Origin: Barnesiella sp. WM24 | GTDB taxonomy: Bacteria; Bacteroidota; Bacteroidia; Bacteroidales; Muribaculaceae | Assembly: GCF_004570975.1 (NCBI RefSeq) | Contig: NZ_SPPC01000005.1 | Location: forward strand, 235,634-299,633 | Length of the DNA: 64,000 bases | Direction of reading: 5' to 3' | In this document: piece by piece, positions 52,353-60,479 of the stretch | Position numbering within the stretch: the stretch's first letter is position 1 | Layout: every line of letters starts with the position of its first letter | The notes under the pieces: model-generated | Databases searched by the model: none | Seen by the model: only the letters and a program-made list of their open reading frames with translations | What the model was told of the DNA's origin: nothing | Translations under genes and position numbers: made by a program

Positions 52353-52523
52353 TTATATGCAGATGGTAATGTATTCCTTAGCCTTCTTAACCGCCTCCTG
52401 GAGTTTTCTTGTGTTATCGGCACGCTGTTCCTTGCTGAGATTCTCGACTTCAATTCGGAGCTTCTCAAAGCGCACAGCATCATCGCCTGTAAGAATCGGT
52501 GTTTCTGCTATTGGTCTTGCTAT
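52353..52523 (-). pseudogene. Small antitoxin-like ORF lacking an ATG
   Basis: A 56-codon frame reading IARPIAETPILTGDDAVRFE, then KLRIEVENLSKEQRADNTRK and LQEAVKKAKEYITICI. The sequence looks like a real small soluble protein of a type found next to toxin or acetyltransferase genes. No ATG, GTG or TTG opens the frame: at the place where a start is expected, 7 nt after AGGAGA (52531-52536), stands ATA. Either a non-standard start is used or an ATG has mutated. A -7 box TAACTTTG (52553-52560, minus) lies just upstream. Confidence 0.5.
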
Positions 52524-52698
52524 GATTTTGTCTCCTATTATTAAGTAGTCTACAAAGTTACAACAAATTTTGAGCCTTTTGGATTATTTCATCGGATTTC
52601 TTACAAAATATGATACGAACGTTATGTCAAAAATAATGGAAACGGATGGGGGTTCAAGATACTGCGACACTGTCTATGCGCTACATATACTTTTTCGT

Positions 52699-52743
52699 TG
52701 TAGCTATCACCGACTGATATTTGGCTACAGATGTCTCATTCTT
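52699..52743. repeat. Diverged copy of the dus 3' end
   Basis: Shares a run of GACTGATATTTGGCTACAGA and flanking matches with 55722-55766, the last codons of dus. On the minus strand it reads ETSVAKYQSVIATTKKY, against ATSVAKYQSAVATITD in dus. It is a fragment without the rest of the gene. Confidence 0.75.
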
Positions 52744-52915
52744 ACAATAATAGTGCGATTTTGGATGCTGAATAGGCTTTTGAGATGGATAAAAGGTAGA
52801 AAGTTGGAGTATCTGTTGCAGATAGTACACAAGAGAAAGCAGTATTAGACCTACTTTTTCAAGTGAAAATACTCGCGATATTTGGTCTTTATAAAATTTA
52901 TGGCTAACTTCACAC

Positions 52916-52949
52916 TCCGAAAAAGTGTCACAAATGACATTTGTTCGGA
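52916..52949. promoter_or_regulatory. Inverted repeat in front of the DUF4143 ATPase
   Basis: Arms TCCGAAAAAGTGTCA and TGACATTTGTTCGGA mirror each other with two mismatches around CAAA. The right arm ends 5 bp before the ATG at 52955, so as RNA it could hide the start; as DNA it could be an operator overlapping the transcription start. Confidence 0.6.
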
Positions 52950-52954
52950 ATACC

Positions 52955-54208
52955 ATGAGGATAGAAAGAAAAATATATCTTGACAAGGTTGTAGAAAGCC
53001 GTCATAACGGAATGATAAAGATTATTACCGGTGTTCGCCGAAGTGGTAAATCATATCTCCTGTTCGATCTATTTGCCGACTGGTTGGAGGCAGAGGGTGT
53101 TTCATCTGACCATATCATTAAAATAGATCTGGAGAACCGCAGAAATAAGTCGCTACGTAATCCTGACAATCTGTTGGAGTACATTGATGCTAAAATGATT
53201 GACAAGGAGATGTATTATATTCTCATTGATGAGATTCAGTTGGTTGACGAGTTCGAAGATGTGCTCAATAGTTATCTGAAAATTAAGAATGTAGATGTGT
53301 ACGTTACGGGCAGTAATGCACGGTTCCTGTCTAAGGATGTCATAACCACCTTTCGAGGACGAGGTGAGGAAATAAAAGTATTCCCATTAAATTTCAGGGA
53401 ATTTATGTCTGCAACCGATAAGAGTACGGAACTGGCTTTTGAGGAGTTTATGACTTATGGAGGATTGCCTCAAGTATTGGAATATAAGTCAGAAGAACGA
53501 AAGGCAGAATATCTGAAAGCATTATTTGCAGAAACCTATATCACTGATATAAAAGAACGTTATAATATAAAGCATGATGAGGAATTGGAGATTCTGCTTG
53601 ATATTATTTCGTCAAATATCGGCTGCCTGACTAATCCGAGTAAGCTCGCAAACACATTCCTAAGTGAAAAGAAAGTAAAACTCTCTGACAAGACCATAAA
53701 GAATTATCTTGACTATATCTGTGATTCATTTCTCGTTGAGAAATCACAACGATATGACATCAAGGGGAAAAAGTATATTGACACGCCCTATAAATATTAT
53801 TTTGTGGATCTTGGTCTGCGCAATGCAAGACTGAATTTTCGCCAGCTCGAAAAGACGCACATGATGGAGAATATTATATACAACGAACTTCGTGTGAGGG
53901 GATTTAATGTTGACGTTGGAATAGTACCTTTGGTAATCCGTGATGAGAATGGCAACCAAAAGCGTGTCAGCTATGAAGTTGACTTTGTAGCAAACAAGGG
54001 CAACCGGAGATATTATATACAGTCCGCTTACCGACTTGACTCCGATGAAACGGTCGCACAGGAGCAAAACTCACTTCGCAACATTGATGATTCATTTAAG
54101 AAAATAGTGATTGTAGGAAATCCCATTTTAGTGGAGAGGGACAATAACGGCATCACAACAATGAGTGTGTATGACTTCTTATTGAAGGAAAACTCACTTG
54201 AACTGTAA
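52955..54208 (+). CDS. AAA-type ATPase with C-terminal DUF4143
   Basis: A 417-residue protein from the ATG at 52955; the open frame starts 30 bp earlier inside the inverted repeat. Walker A is GVRRSGKSYL (about 26-35), Walker B YYILIDEIQLVD (about 89-100) and the sensor region VYVTGSNARFLSKD. The FPLNFREF and YGGLPQVL motifs are typical of this family. The C-terminal DUF4143 (about 200-400) has a nuclease-like EVDFVANKG...YYIQSA pattern with degraded catalytic residues. Such ATPases occur in many copies in gut Bacteroidetes and their function is unknown. The gene is clearly AT-richer than the chromosome around it, fitting horizontal transfer. Confidence 0.88.
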   Translation: MRIERKIYLDKVVESRHNGMIKIITGVRRSGKSYLLFDLFADWLEAEGVSSDHIIKIDLENRRNKSLRNPDNLLEYIDAKMIDKEMYYILIDEIQLVDEFEDVLNSYLKIKNVDVYVTGSNARFLSKDVITTFRGRGEEIKVFPLNFREFMSATDKSTELAFEEFMTYGGLPQVLEYKSEERKAEYLKALFAETYITDIKERYNIKHDEELEILLDIISSNIGCLTNPSKLANTFLSEKKVKLSDKTIKNYLDYICDSFLVEKSQRYDIKGKKYIDTPYKYYFVDLGLRNARLNFRQLEKTHMMENIIYNELRVRGFNVDVGIVPLVIRDENGNQKRVSYEVDFVANKGNRRYYIQSAYRLDSDETVAQEQNSLRNIDDSFKKIVIVGNPILVERDNNGITTMSVYDFLLKENSLEL

Positions 54209-54360
54209 CGACGAATCGGATCGAGTTTTTCCCTTGCAGGAGCTATTGAACACTTTTTTACAAACCATTTGATAAATATCTTTGAACCAACTGGATATAA
54301 AATATAGGGCTTTACCTTCCAGCATTATCCTGACCACTTGACAAGACAATCTGAGTGAAA

Positions 54361-54393
54361 AATAAATATGATACACCTGATAACAGCTGCAGT
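54361..54393. repeat. 33-bp repeat, left copy
   Basis: Begins AATAAATATGATACACCTGA and matches 55652-55684 with two mismatches, the last 21 bases being identical. Weaker similarity continues for about 25 bp. It lies just left of the right direct-repeat copy. Confidence 0.7.
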
Positions 54394-54430
54394 CACAAAA
54401 TATCACCGGTTGGCACCAATAATAGCTGCA

Positions 54431-55318
54431 TTAGCCGTGATAAGTGATTGCTCTCTCCCTCCACGCCACTAAACGTGAGCCAAGGCAGCAACGGCAAACG
54501 ACCCAGTTACCGTTAACATCATACTCATACCGATAGATATATACCTCACCGGTAGAACATATTTCCTCAACTACATCTCCTGCTGAATTGTAGCTGAAAT
54601 CTATCACTAACGGTTCAACTGTAGACGAAGGATTCATATATAAGTGAACTGTTGAAATTCGACGGCAATCGTCGATGAAACACTTGTAAGTAAGCCACGG
54701 CGATTGTACAATCATGCAGTCAGAATAGTGGATAACAGAAAGCCGGAGAGTTTCATCGGGAGCATAGTCTTTTATAATCGTACACACATCACTGTAAATA
54801 TATTGACGCCGCGCACCGCTTGCAGAACGTATTTCTTCCAATATGCCGGTTTCACTATAATGATACCTGTCACTTTCCTGTGAGTCAAAACGCGCCACAT
54901 GCTTAACAGACTCGTCTTCATAACTATATAAATCATTCACGACACCGACAGGCACATTCATTCCTCTACATTTTCCTGTCGTTACTGTTTCAAGCCCCTC
55001 AAAACCGATTACGCTCAATATATTCCCAGCCGGGTCGAAACTTACCTCTTGCATTGACAGCGGCACCTCTTCTTTAACCGCGACGCCTTTTCTATCTATG
55101 GTGAATTTCAAATCAACACATTTCATTGACTTAACTCTTCCGGAGAGCCTAAACCGCCTTTGAGCCGCATTACCGACCGATGAAACCAAAGGCAGCAACT
55201 TGTCAGGCAATAGTTTTACAAGCAGCAATGACTTTTCAACATCACTCCATTCCCGGGTAAGCCTACAAACGTCAGAATTAGATAGCCAAAACAGATTCAT
55301 AACAAAAACTTTCCACAT
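54431..55318 (-). CDS. Hypothetical protein with YD-repeat-like C-terminus
   Basis: A 295-residue protein from the ATG at 55318; a GTG at 55333 and an ATG at 55300 are also possible, the last being preceded by GGAAAG. No signal peptide. The middle and end hold degenerate repeats with the rhythm of RHS/YD proteins: VSFDPAGNILSV, FSYNSAGDVVEEI, YRYEYDVNGNWV, and a final ERAITYHG. These repeats usually form beta-hairpins that wind into shells. I cannot name a function. Its last ten codons lie within the direct repeat shared with the cca 3' end. Confidence 0.65.
   Translation of the reverse strand: MWKVFVMNLFWLSNSDVCRLTREWSDVEKSLLLVKLLPDKLLPLVSSVGNAAQRRFRLSGRVKSMKCVDLKFTIDRKGVAVKEEVPLSMQEVSFDPAGNILSVIGFEGLETVTTGKCRGMNVPVGVVNDLYSYEDESVKHVARFDSQESDRYHYSETGILEEIRSASGARRQYIYSDVCTIIKDYAPDETLRLSVIHYSDCMIVQSPWLTYKCFIDDCRRISTVHLYMNPSSTVEPLVIDFSYNSAGDVVEEICSTGEVYIYRYEYDVNGNWVVCRCCLGSRLVAWRERAITYHG
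54433..54464. repeat. Right copy of the 32-bp direct repeat
   Basis: Identical to 50577-50608. Here it overlaps the 3' end of the minus-strand YD-repeat-like gene, and keeps the last four codons and stop of cca out of context. Confidence 0.9.
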
Positions 55319-55507
55319 GCCTCGCCCTGACACAATCTATTACTAAAAATAAGAAGCGTGGACGATGTTCAGTCTATCATTTACGAGGCATCGCCAAACG
55401 CCCATACCGAGATAAACAGCCCACCCCACGCCTTGTCAATATAGCGAGCCTCGATTAAGGCAGGCAATACGACACGTGGAGCGTCTTACTGCTAATCCTT
55501 CGGTATT

Positions 55508-55534
55508 GAAAAAACTTCAGTAAAACAACTGAAG
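55508..55534 (-). terminator. Intrinsic terminator of the recJ-recQ-dus operon
   Basis: On the minus strand CTTCAGT, a six-base loop and ACTGAAG are followed by six T's. It lies about 175 bp past the dus stop. Confidence 0.7.
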
Positions 55535-55651
55535 GTTGGCGATTTTCGTAAAAGGATAAAGCTAAAAACGCTTCTTAATCATATGTTATCCGGATAATCC
55601 GGAATCAGTTGCAAAGATAGTAATTTTTTCGTATAAGAAATGACCGGTTAT

Positions 55652-55684
55652 AATAAATATAACACACCTGATAACAGCTGCAGT
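55652..55684. repeat. 33-bp repeat, right copy
   Basis: Matches 54361-54393 (two mismatches). It runs directly into the left arm of the perfect hairpin at 55683-55730. Confidence 0.7.
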
Positions 55685-55730
55685 AGCCACAATCACCGAC
55701 CGGCAGCGATCAGTCGGTGATTGTGGCTAC
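55683..55730. repeat. Perfect 18-bp inverted repeat spanning the dus stop codon
   Basis: Arms GTAGCCACAATCACCGAC (55683-55700) and GTCGGTGATTGTGGCTAC (55713-55730) are exact complements with a 12-nt loop. The right arm encodes the last residues of dus (VATITD), and the stop codon sits at the loop edge. No T-run follows on the minus strand, so a classical terminator is unlikely. Confidence 0.85.
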
Positions 55731-56645
55731 TGCCGACTGATATTTGGCTACAGAGGTCGCTTTCTTAATCAGCTTAAAGCTCTTATGCCCGATTTCAGGC
55801 TCAAGATAGTCCCAAAACGGCTTTATCTTCATCAGTATCTGAGCATCACCGCATAGTGTCGCCTCATAGTGGTCAAAGATACCGGCATGCAGTTGCAATA
55901 TCTTTTCAAGGCGTTCACTGTCATTCCACTCTCTTCCCTCACGCCACTCGGCGATAATAGACGGTCGTGCAAGTATGCCACGCCCTATCATGGCTCCATC
56001 ACCATGGCTAAGAGCGGCATTAATATCGGCGGGCGATATGATATCGCCATTATATATCACAGGATGAGACAAGGCATCACGAAGCTCCTCATATTGCGCC
56101 ATATATAACTCACCGCCATACTGCTGCGCGGCTACTCGCGGATGGACAGTCACATGCTCAAGACGCATCTCGTTGAGCAACGGCACTACACCACGGAACT
56201 CATCGGGAGACGTCACTCCAAGACGCATTTTCACAGAAAAGTGTATCTCCTGATAAGAATTGACGGCAGAGACGATACGCTTCAGTTCCGCCGGATTCAA
56301 AATCATTCCCGCACCACGCCCCTTTTTAACCTGCGGAGGAAACGGACAGCCCATATTGAGGTCTATTTTTCCATAGCCTGCACCTGCCACCGCCTCCACA
56401 AGCCGGCGGAACTCGTCAAGGTCACGAAATATTATCTGGGGAAGCAGATTCATGCCGCTGTTGAACTCCGATGTTATGTCACGAAGGTCACGGCGGCGTA
56501 TCTCACCATGCTCCACCCTGATAAACGGAGAGCAATACATGTCACCTGCCCCATCATAAATCGCGGAATGAAAGTGCCTGAAGGGGGCATCGGTATAGCC
56601 CTGCATCGGGGCGACTGCAATAATCTTATTTTCCATCTTAATCAT
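55710..56645 (-). CDS. dus: tRNA-dihydrouridine synthase
   Basis: A 311-residue FMN enzyme that reduces uridines in the tRNA D-loop. VAPMQGYTDAPFR is the N-terminal flavin motif, DLNMGCPFPPQVKKGRGAGMI carries the catalytic cysteine, and VKMRLG, VTVHPR, YNGDI and MIGRGILARP line the barrel. The ATG at 56645 overlaps the recQ stop by 4 bp, which supports that start over the later methionine. The last 15 residues (TSVAKYQSAVATITD) come from a repeated sequence that recurs at 52699-52743 and do not look like part of the family. Confidence 0.92.
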   Translation of the reverse strand: MIKMENKIIAVAPMQGYTDAPFRHFHSAIYDGAGDMYCSPFIRVEHGEIRRRDLRDITSEFNSGMNLLPQIIFRDLDEFRRLVEAVAGAGYGKIDLNMGCPFPPQVKKGRGAGMILNPAELKRIVSAVNSYQEIHFSVKMRLGVTSPDEFRGVVPLLNEMRLEHVTVHPRVAAQQYGGELYMAQYEELRDALSHPVIYNGDIISPADINAALSHGDGAMIGRGILARPSIIAEWREGREWNDSERLEKILQLHAGIFDHYEATLCGDAQILMKIKPFWDYLEPEIGHKSFKLIKKATSVAKYQSAVATITD

Positions 56646-58537
56646 TTTTTCTTAGAAATCATGTCTCCTGACGTTATTACAAGCTTGCCGCGCGACACAA
56701 GACGCCTCACCTCCTCTATCACCACATCCTTGCGGCATGACGACTCCTTGACAAGGTAGTCGATTGTGCGCGGCTCGCGCTCGACCATATACAAAAGCGA
56801 CTCGGAAAGTCCGTCATATGAACGCTTGCTGCTACGCTTGCCGCGACATACGTCACATTTGCCACAATCCTTCTCCGGATTCTCTCCAAAATACCGGAGC
56901 ATGACATTGACCCGACATTCATCATCGGCGAAGGCAAAGCGTCTCATCGACTCAATACGCCGTTCAAGACGCTTGCGCTGATGCTCGTAAACGCTGAGAG
57001 GCAACGCCACATGCTTAGGCAGCTCACGCGAAGTGGTATAATACAGATATGGCGTACTCTTGCGAGGAATGTATTGCAACACACGCATGCGCGAGAGTTT
57101 GAGCAGCGTCTCGTAGACCTTCTGCTCCGTTACTTCGGCTCGACGTGCAATGACAGCCTCATTGATATATATATAATCGGCAAACAGTCCCGTATAGCTG
57201 CGCAGAAGGATGTTGAACACACTCTCCTCTTCCTCTTCAAGCCGGATGCTGTAGAACTCCTCTTTTTTGGCTATAATCATGACACGCGACTGCATTGTCA
57301 CCTCCTCGATAAACTCAAAATAGCCCGACTGGGTAAGCAGCTGCATGGCACTCCGCGTAGGGAGCGGGGGTAGACCGTAAGTCTTCACAAAAAGCGCGAA
57401 ATTGAACTCGTAGACCATATTGTAGCCGCTTCCGACAGCGACATTCACAAAATTGCCTGCAAGCTCGTAAACACGACGGATAAACTCCTTGTCAGGAAAC
57501 GCGTCAGAAATCATGCGCGTAAGACGGGCCTTGTCGGTCTTTGCCACGAGCAGCACGGCAAACGACTCTTTGCCGTCGCGCCCCGCACGACCCGCCTCCT
57601 GATAATACTCTTCAAGTGATGACGGGAGGTCATAATGAACCACTACCCTGACATCGGGCTTGTCAATGCCCATGCCGAAAGCGTTGGTGGCGACCATCAC
57701 CCTTACTTCATCATCCTTCCAAGCGCGTTGCCGCTCGTTTTTCTCTTCAATGTCAAGTCCGGCATGGTAATATCCCGCAGATATGCCGGCGTCATCAAGC
57801 ATCGCGGCGATTTCACGGGTGCGCTTGCGCGACCTTACATATACAATAGCGCTGCCACAGGTCGACGAGAGTATATTGACAAGCTGACGGTCCTTATAGA
57901 TGTCATTGCGCACGACATAAGAAAGGTTGTCACGCGAAAAACTCTTTGCAAACACTCTCCTGCCGTCGAAGCCGAGACGAGCCATTATATCATCCACCAC
58001 CTCCGGTGTCGCCGAGGCAGTCAATGCAAGCACGGGCGTCGACGGGAAATGTCCGCGCAACTCGCCTATCAGAAGATAGGACGGGCGGAAATCATAGCCC
58101 CATTGGGAGATACAGTGGGCTTCATCCACGACAATCAGGCTTACCTGAATCTCGCGTAATACAGCGATGAATGACTCGGAGCGCAGCTTCTCAGGCGAGA
58201 CATAAAGGAGTTTCACCCTACCGAGGCGACACCTGTCAAACACAAGGGTCTGCTCTCCGCGCGTGAGTCCGGCGTGAAGATATGTAGCCTTGATTCCCCG
58301 GTCACGCAGATTGTCGACCTGGTCTTTCATCAACGAGATAAGAGGCGTGACGACCACAGTAAGCCCCGGAAGCAACATTGCCGGCACCTGAAATGCAATC
58401 GACTTGCCGCCTCCGGTAGGGAGCAGACCGAGTGTATCATGACCGCCAAGCACCGACTCTATGATGTCAAGCTGGAGAGGGCGGAAGTCATCATAACCCC
58501 AGTAACGTGACAATATGTCGCGGGGAGAAAGCGGCAT
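56642..58537 (-). CDS. recQ: ATP-dependent DNA helicase RecQ
   Basis: A 631-residue superfamily 2 helicase. LPTGGGKSIAFQVPA is Walker A, VVDEAHCISQWGYDFRP covers motif II and the aromatic loop, and VATNAFGMGIDKPDVR and YYQEAGRAGRDG are motifs V and VI. The zinc-binding domain follows (a cysteine in DDECRVNVML, then CGKCDVCRG). The C-terminal part is a winged-helix/RQC-like region without a clear HRDC domain. It unwinds recombination and replication intermediates. The gene lies between recJ (8 bp upstream) and dus (overlapping), so the three form one operon with RecJ as its usual nuclease partner. Confidence 0.94.
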   Translation of the reverse strand: MPLSPRDILSRYWGYDDFRPLQLDIIESVLGGHDTLGLLPTGGGKSIAFQVPAMLLPGLTVVVTPLISLMKDQVDNLRDRGIKATYLHAGLTRGEQTLVFDRCRLGRVKLLYVSPEKLRSESFIAVLREIQVSLIVVDEAHCISQWGYDFRPSYLLIGELRGHFPSTPVLALTASATPEVVDDIMARLGFDGRRVFAKSFSRDNLSYVVRNDIYKDRQLVNILSSTCGSAIVYVRSRKRTREIAAMLDDAGISAGYYHAGLDIEEKNERQRAWKDDEVRVMVATNAFGMGIDKPDVRVVVHYDLPSSLEEYYQEAGRAGRDGKESFAVLLVAKTDKARLTRMISDAFPDKEFIRRVYELAGNFVNVAVGSGYNMVYEFNFALFVKTYGLPPLPTRSAMQLLTQSGYFEFIEEVTMQSRVMIIAKKEEFYSIRLEEEEESVFNILLRSYTGLFADYIYINEAVIARRAEVTEQKVYETLLKLSRMRVLQYIPRKSTPYLYYTTSRELPKHVALPLSVYEHQRKRLERRIESMRRFAFADDECRVNVMLRYFGENPEKDCGKCDVCRGKRSSKRSYDGLSESLLYMVEREPRTIDYLVKESSCRKDVVIEEVRRLVSRGKLVITSGDMISKKK

Positions 58538-58545
58538 GGCTGAGT

Positions 58546-60279
58546 CTAATCGTCGTTTGCCACGCGGATACCCTTTACCTGTAGCTGGATACTGCTTGCC
58601 GCGCTCTGATGCTTGTTTTCCTCAATCGTGTAGCATATGTCAAACGGCTTGCGGGCATGGATATGGTCGAAGTAACGCCCCATATTGAACGCGATACCGT
58701 TAAACACCTTTCCTGATGTATTGTCGACAAGTTCAAGCTTGATATGCTCAAGATGCTTGCCGACGAGTTTGCTCGTGCCGAAATCAAGTACACCACGGCT
58801 ACAAAACATCGGTTTCTGATTTCCCGGTCCGAATGGATTAAACTTTCGCAACAGCGAGATGAACTCCGGTGTAATTTCAGAAAATGTCACGTAGGCATCT
58901 ATGTCAAGCTGGGGAGTCAGCTGAGAAGGCAGTATGTTTTTAGCCACATACTCCTCGAAACGCCGGGTAAATTCCGGGATATTCTCTTCTTTCATCGAAA
59001 GCCCCACAGCATATGTGTGACCGCCGAAATTCTCAAGCAGGTCACGCGACGCGTCGATAGCGCTGTAGACATCAAATCCCTGCACGGAGCGCGAGGAACC
59101 GGTGGCAAGACCGTTTGACAGAGTCAATACGACCGAAGGCTTATAATAAAGCTCAGTAAGTCTGGAGGCGACAATACCTATTATGCCCTTATGCCAGTCT
59201 TTATTGTAGATTACAATCGACTTTTTGTCAGAAAGAAGCGAGCCGTGACTTTCAAGAATCGTGTTGGCCTCTTCAGTGATGCGCTTGTCAAGCTCCTTAC
59301 GGTCGCGATTATACTGGTCGATATTCTTTGCTTTCTGATAGGCGTCGGCAAAGTCACGCGACACAAGCAGCTCTACTGCCTCCCTGCCACTCTGCATGCG
59401 ACCAGAGGCATTGATGCGCGGACCGATCTTGAAGATAACGTCACTGATCGTAATCTCGCGGTTGCCGAGCTGACAGATCTTGATAATGGCACGCAGACCT
59501 ACGTTAGGATTGGCATTTATCCGTTTCAGACCCCAATAGGCGAGAATACGGTTTTCACCGACCATAGGCACAATGTCGGCGGCAATACTTACTGCGACAA
59601 GATCAAGCATGTTTTCAAGATCATTGCCTACGATTCCATTGCTTTTGGCAAATGCCTGCATGAACTTGAACCCTACACCGCATCCTGAAAGATGGGGACA
59701 CGGATATGTGCTGCCCTCCAGCTTGGGATTGAGTATCGCAACAGCTGGCGGCAGCTCGTCGTCAGGCACATGATGGTCACAGATTATGAAATCTATGCCA
59801 AGCGACGCCGCATACTTTATCTCCTCGATTGCCTTGATGCCGCAATCCAGGATAATAATCAGTTTCACCCCCTCGTCATGGGCCTCGTCGATGGTTTTCA
59901 TCGAAATGCCATAGCCCTCGTCATAACGGGTGGGTATGTAATATTCTATATTGGAGTAAAAATTTTGCAGGTATTTGTAGACAAGCGCGACAGATGTAGT
60001 CCCGTCGACATCATAGTCTCCAAACACCATAATTTTCTCCTTTGACCCCATGGCTTTATTAAGCCTGTTTACAGCCTTGTCCATATCGGGCATAAGGAAC
60101 GGGTCGTGCAAGTCCTTGAGCGACGGGTGGAAAAAACGCTCCGCCTCGTCGACCGAAGAAATGCCACGTTGTACCAGTAGCTCGCTAATAGGATGACATT
60201 TGGCGTATTTGGACGCCAATTCCGTCTCTAATCTTTGTTGTTCTGTAGTAAGGGGTAAGTAATTCCATTTACTTATCAT
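58546..60279 (-). CDS. recJ: Single-stranded-DNA exonuclease RecJ
   Basis: A 577-residue DHH-family 5'-3' exonuclease. The metal-binding motifs are GDYDVDGTTS, ILDCGIKA, CDHHVPDDELP and PCPHLSGCGVGFK; GGHTYAVGLSM and FNPFGPGNQKPMF belong to the DHHA1 and OB parts. It degrades 5'-tailed single strands in recombination and mismatch repair. First gene of the recJ-recQ-dus operon. Upstream, TATATTTG (60415-60422, minus) fits the -7 consensus and overlaps a hairpin with arms GCCATTT and AAATGGC. Confidence 0.94.
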   Translation of the reverse strand: MISKWNYLPLTTEQQRLETELASKYAKCHPISELLVQRGISSVDEAERFFHPSLKDLHDPFLMPDMDKAVNRLNKAMGSKEKIMVFGDYDVDGTTSVALVYKYLQNFYSNIEYYIPTRYDEGYGISMKTIDEAHDEGVKLIIILDCGIKAIEEIKYAASLGIDFIICDHHVPDDELPPAVAILNPKLEGSTYPCPHLSGCGVGFKFMQAFAKSNGIVGNDLENMLDLVAVSIAADIVPMVGENRILAYWGLKRINANPNVGLRAIIKICQLGNREITISDVIFKIGPRINASGRMQSGREAVELLVSRDFADAYQKAKNIDQYNRDRKELDKRITEEANTILESHGSLLSDKKSIVIYNKDWHKGIIGIVASRLTELYYKPSVVLTLSNGLATGSSRSVQGFDVYSAIDASRDLLENFGGHTYAVGLSMKEENIPEFTRRFEEYVAKNILPSQLTPQLDIDAYVTFSEITPEFISLLRKFNPFGPGNQKPMFCSRGVLDFGTSKLVGKHLEHIKLELVDNTSGKVFNGIAFNMGRYFDHIHARKPFDICYTIEENKHQSAASSIQLQVKGIRVANDD

Positions 60280-60414
60280 TTATGTTGTTTTTTATTTTTT
60301 GCATAGCAAAAATGCCCATGTGTCACATGAGCTGAAGAGAGAGACAAGGCTGTCCACGACCGCCGTTCATCGCATAGCGGAGAGAATTGCGAAAGCAGTC
60401 TTACGGCATAATTG

Positions 60415-60446
60415 CAAATATAGCCATTTCTTTTTAAAAAATGGCT
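60415..60446 (-). promoter_or_regulatory. -7 box with overlapping palindrome upstream of recJ
   Basis: TATATTTG on the minus strand (60415-60422) is a good -7 box about 135 bp from the recJ start. Just upstream on that strand lies the palindrome GCCATTT...AAATGGC with an A/T core (about 60423-60445). It may also be the terminator of the MscS gene, which ends 34 bp away. Confidence 0.5.
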
Positions 60447-60479
60447 ATACAAGTTCTCCTTTTATATTAAATTAAACTT

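Larger units (their letters stand above)
52524..52954. other. AT-rich gap with repeat fragments
   Basis: No credible gene in these 430 bp. It contains the minus-strand -7 box at 52553-52560, a 45-bp copy (52699-52743) of the end of the dus gene, a plus-strand promoter-like pair (TTTG 52881-52884, TAACTTCA 52905-52912) and an inverted repeat at 52916-52949 in front of the ATPase gene. Confidence 0.6.
55334..55709. other. Gene-free gap downstream of dus
   Basis: These 375 bp contain a minus-strand terminator (55508-55534), a palindrome TTATCCGGATAA near 55588, the right copy of the 33-bp repeat (55652-55684) and half of a large perfect hairpin (55683-55730). No coding frame is convincing. Confidence 0.6.

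Noticed and set aside
52080..52544. Plus-strand ORF of 154 codons across the start of the TPR-LuxR gene
   Set aside because: It is antisense to the TPR gene and to the small antitoxin-like frame, both of which have better protein character.
52681..52986. Minus-strand ORF of 101 codons upstream of the ATPase
   Set aside because: Only its last part (the dus-tail copy) has meaning; it overlaps the ATPase start and promoter, and has no plausible start signals.
50609..54208. Prophage or integrative element proper
   Set aside because: The segment has direct repeats at its ends but no integrase, transposase, capsid or conjugation gene, so only the boundary signature is claimed.
55683..55730. The 18-bp hairpin as terminator of dus
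   Set aside because: No T-run follows in the direction of transcription, and a normal terminator is found at 55508-55534.
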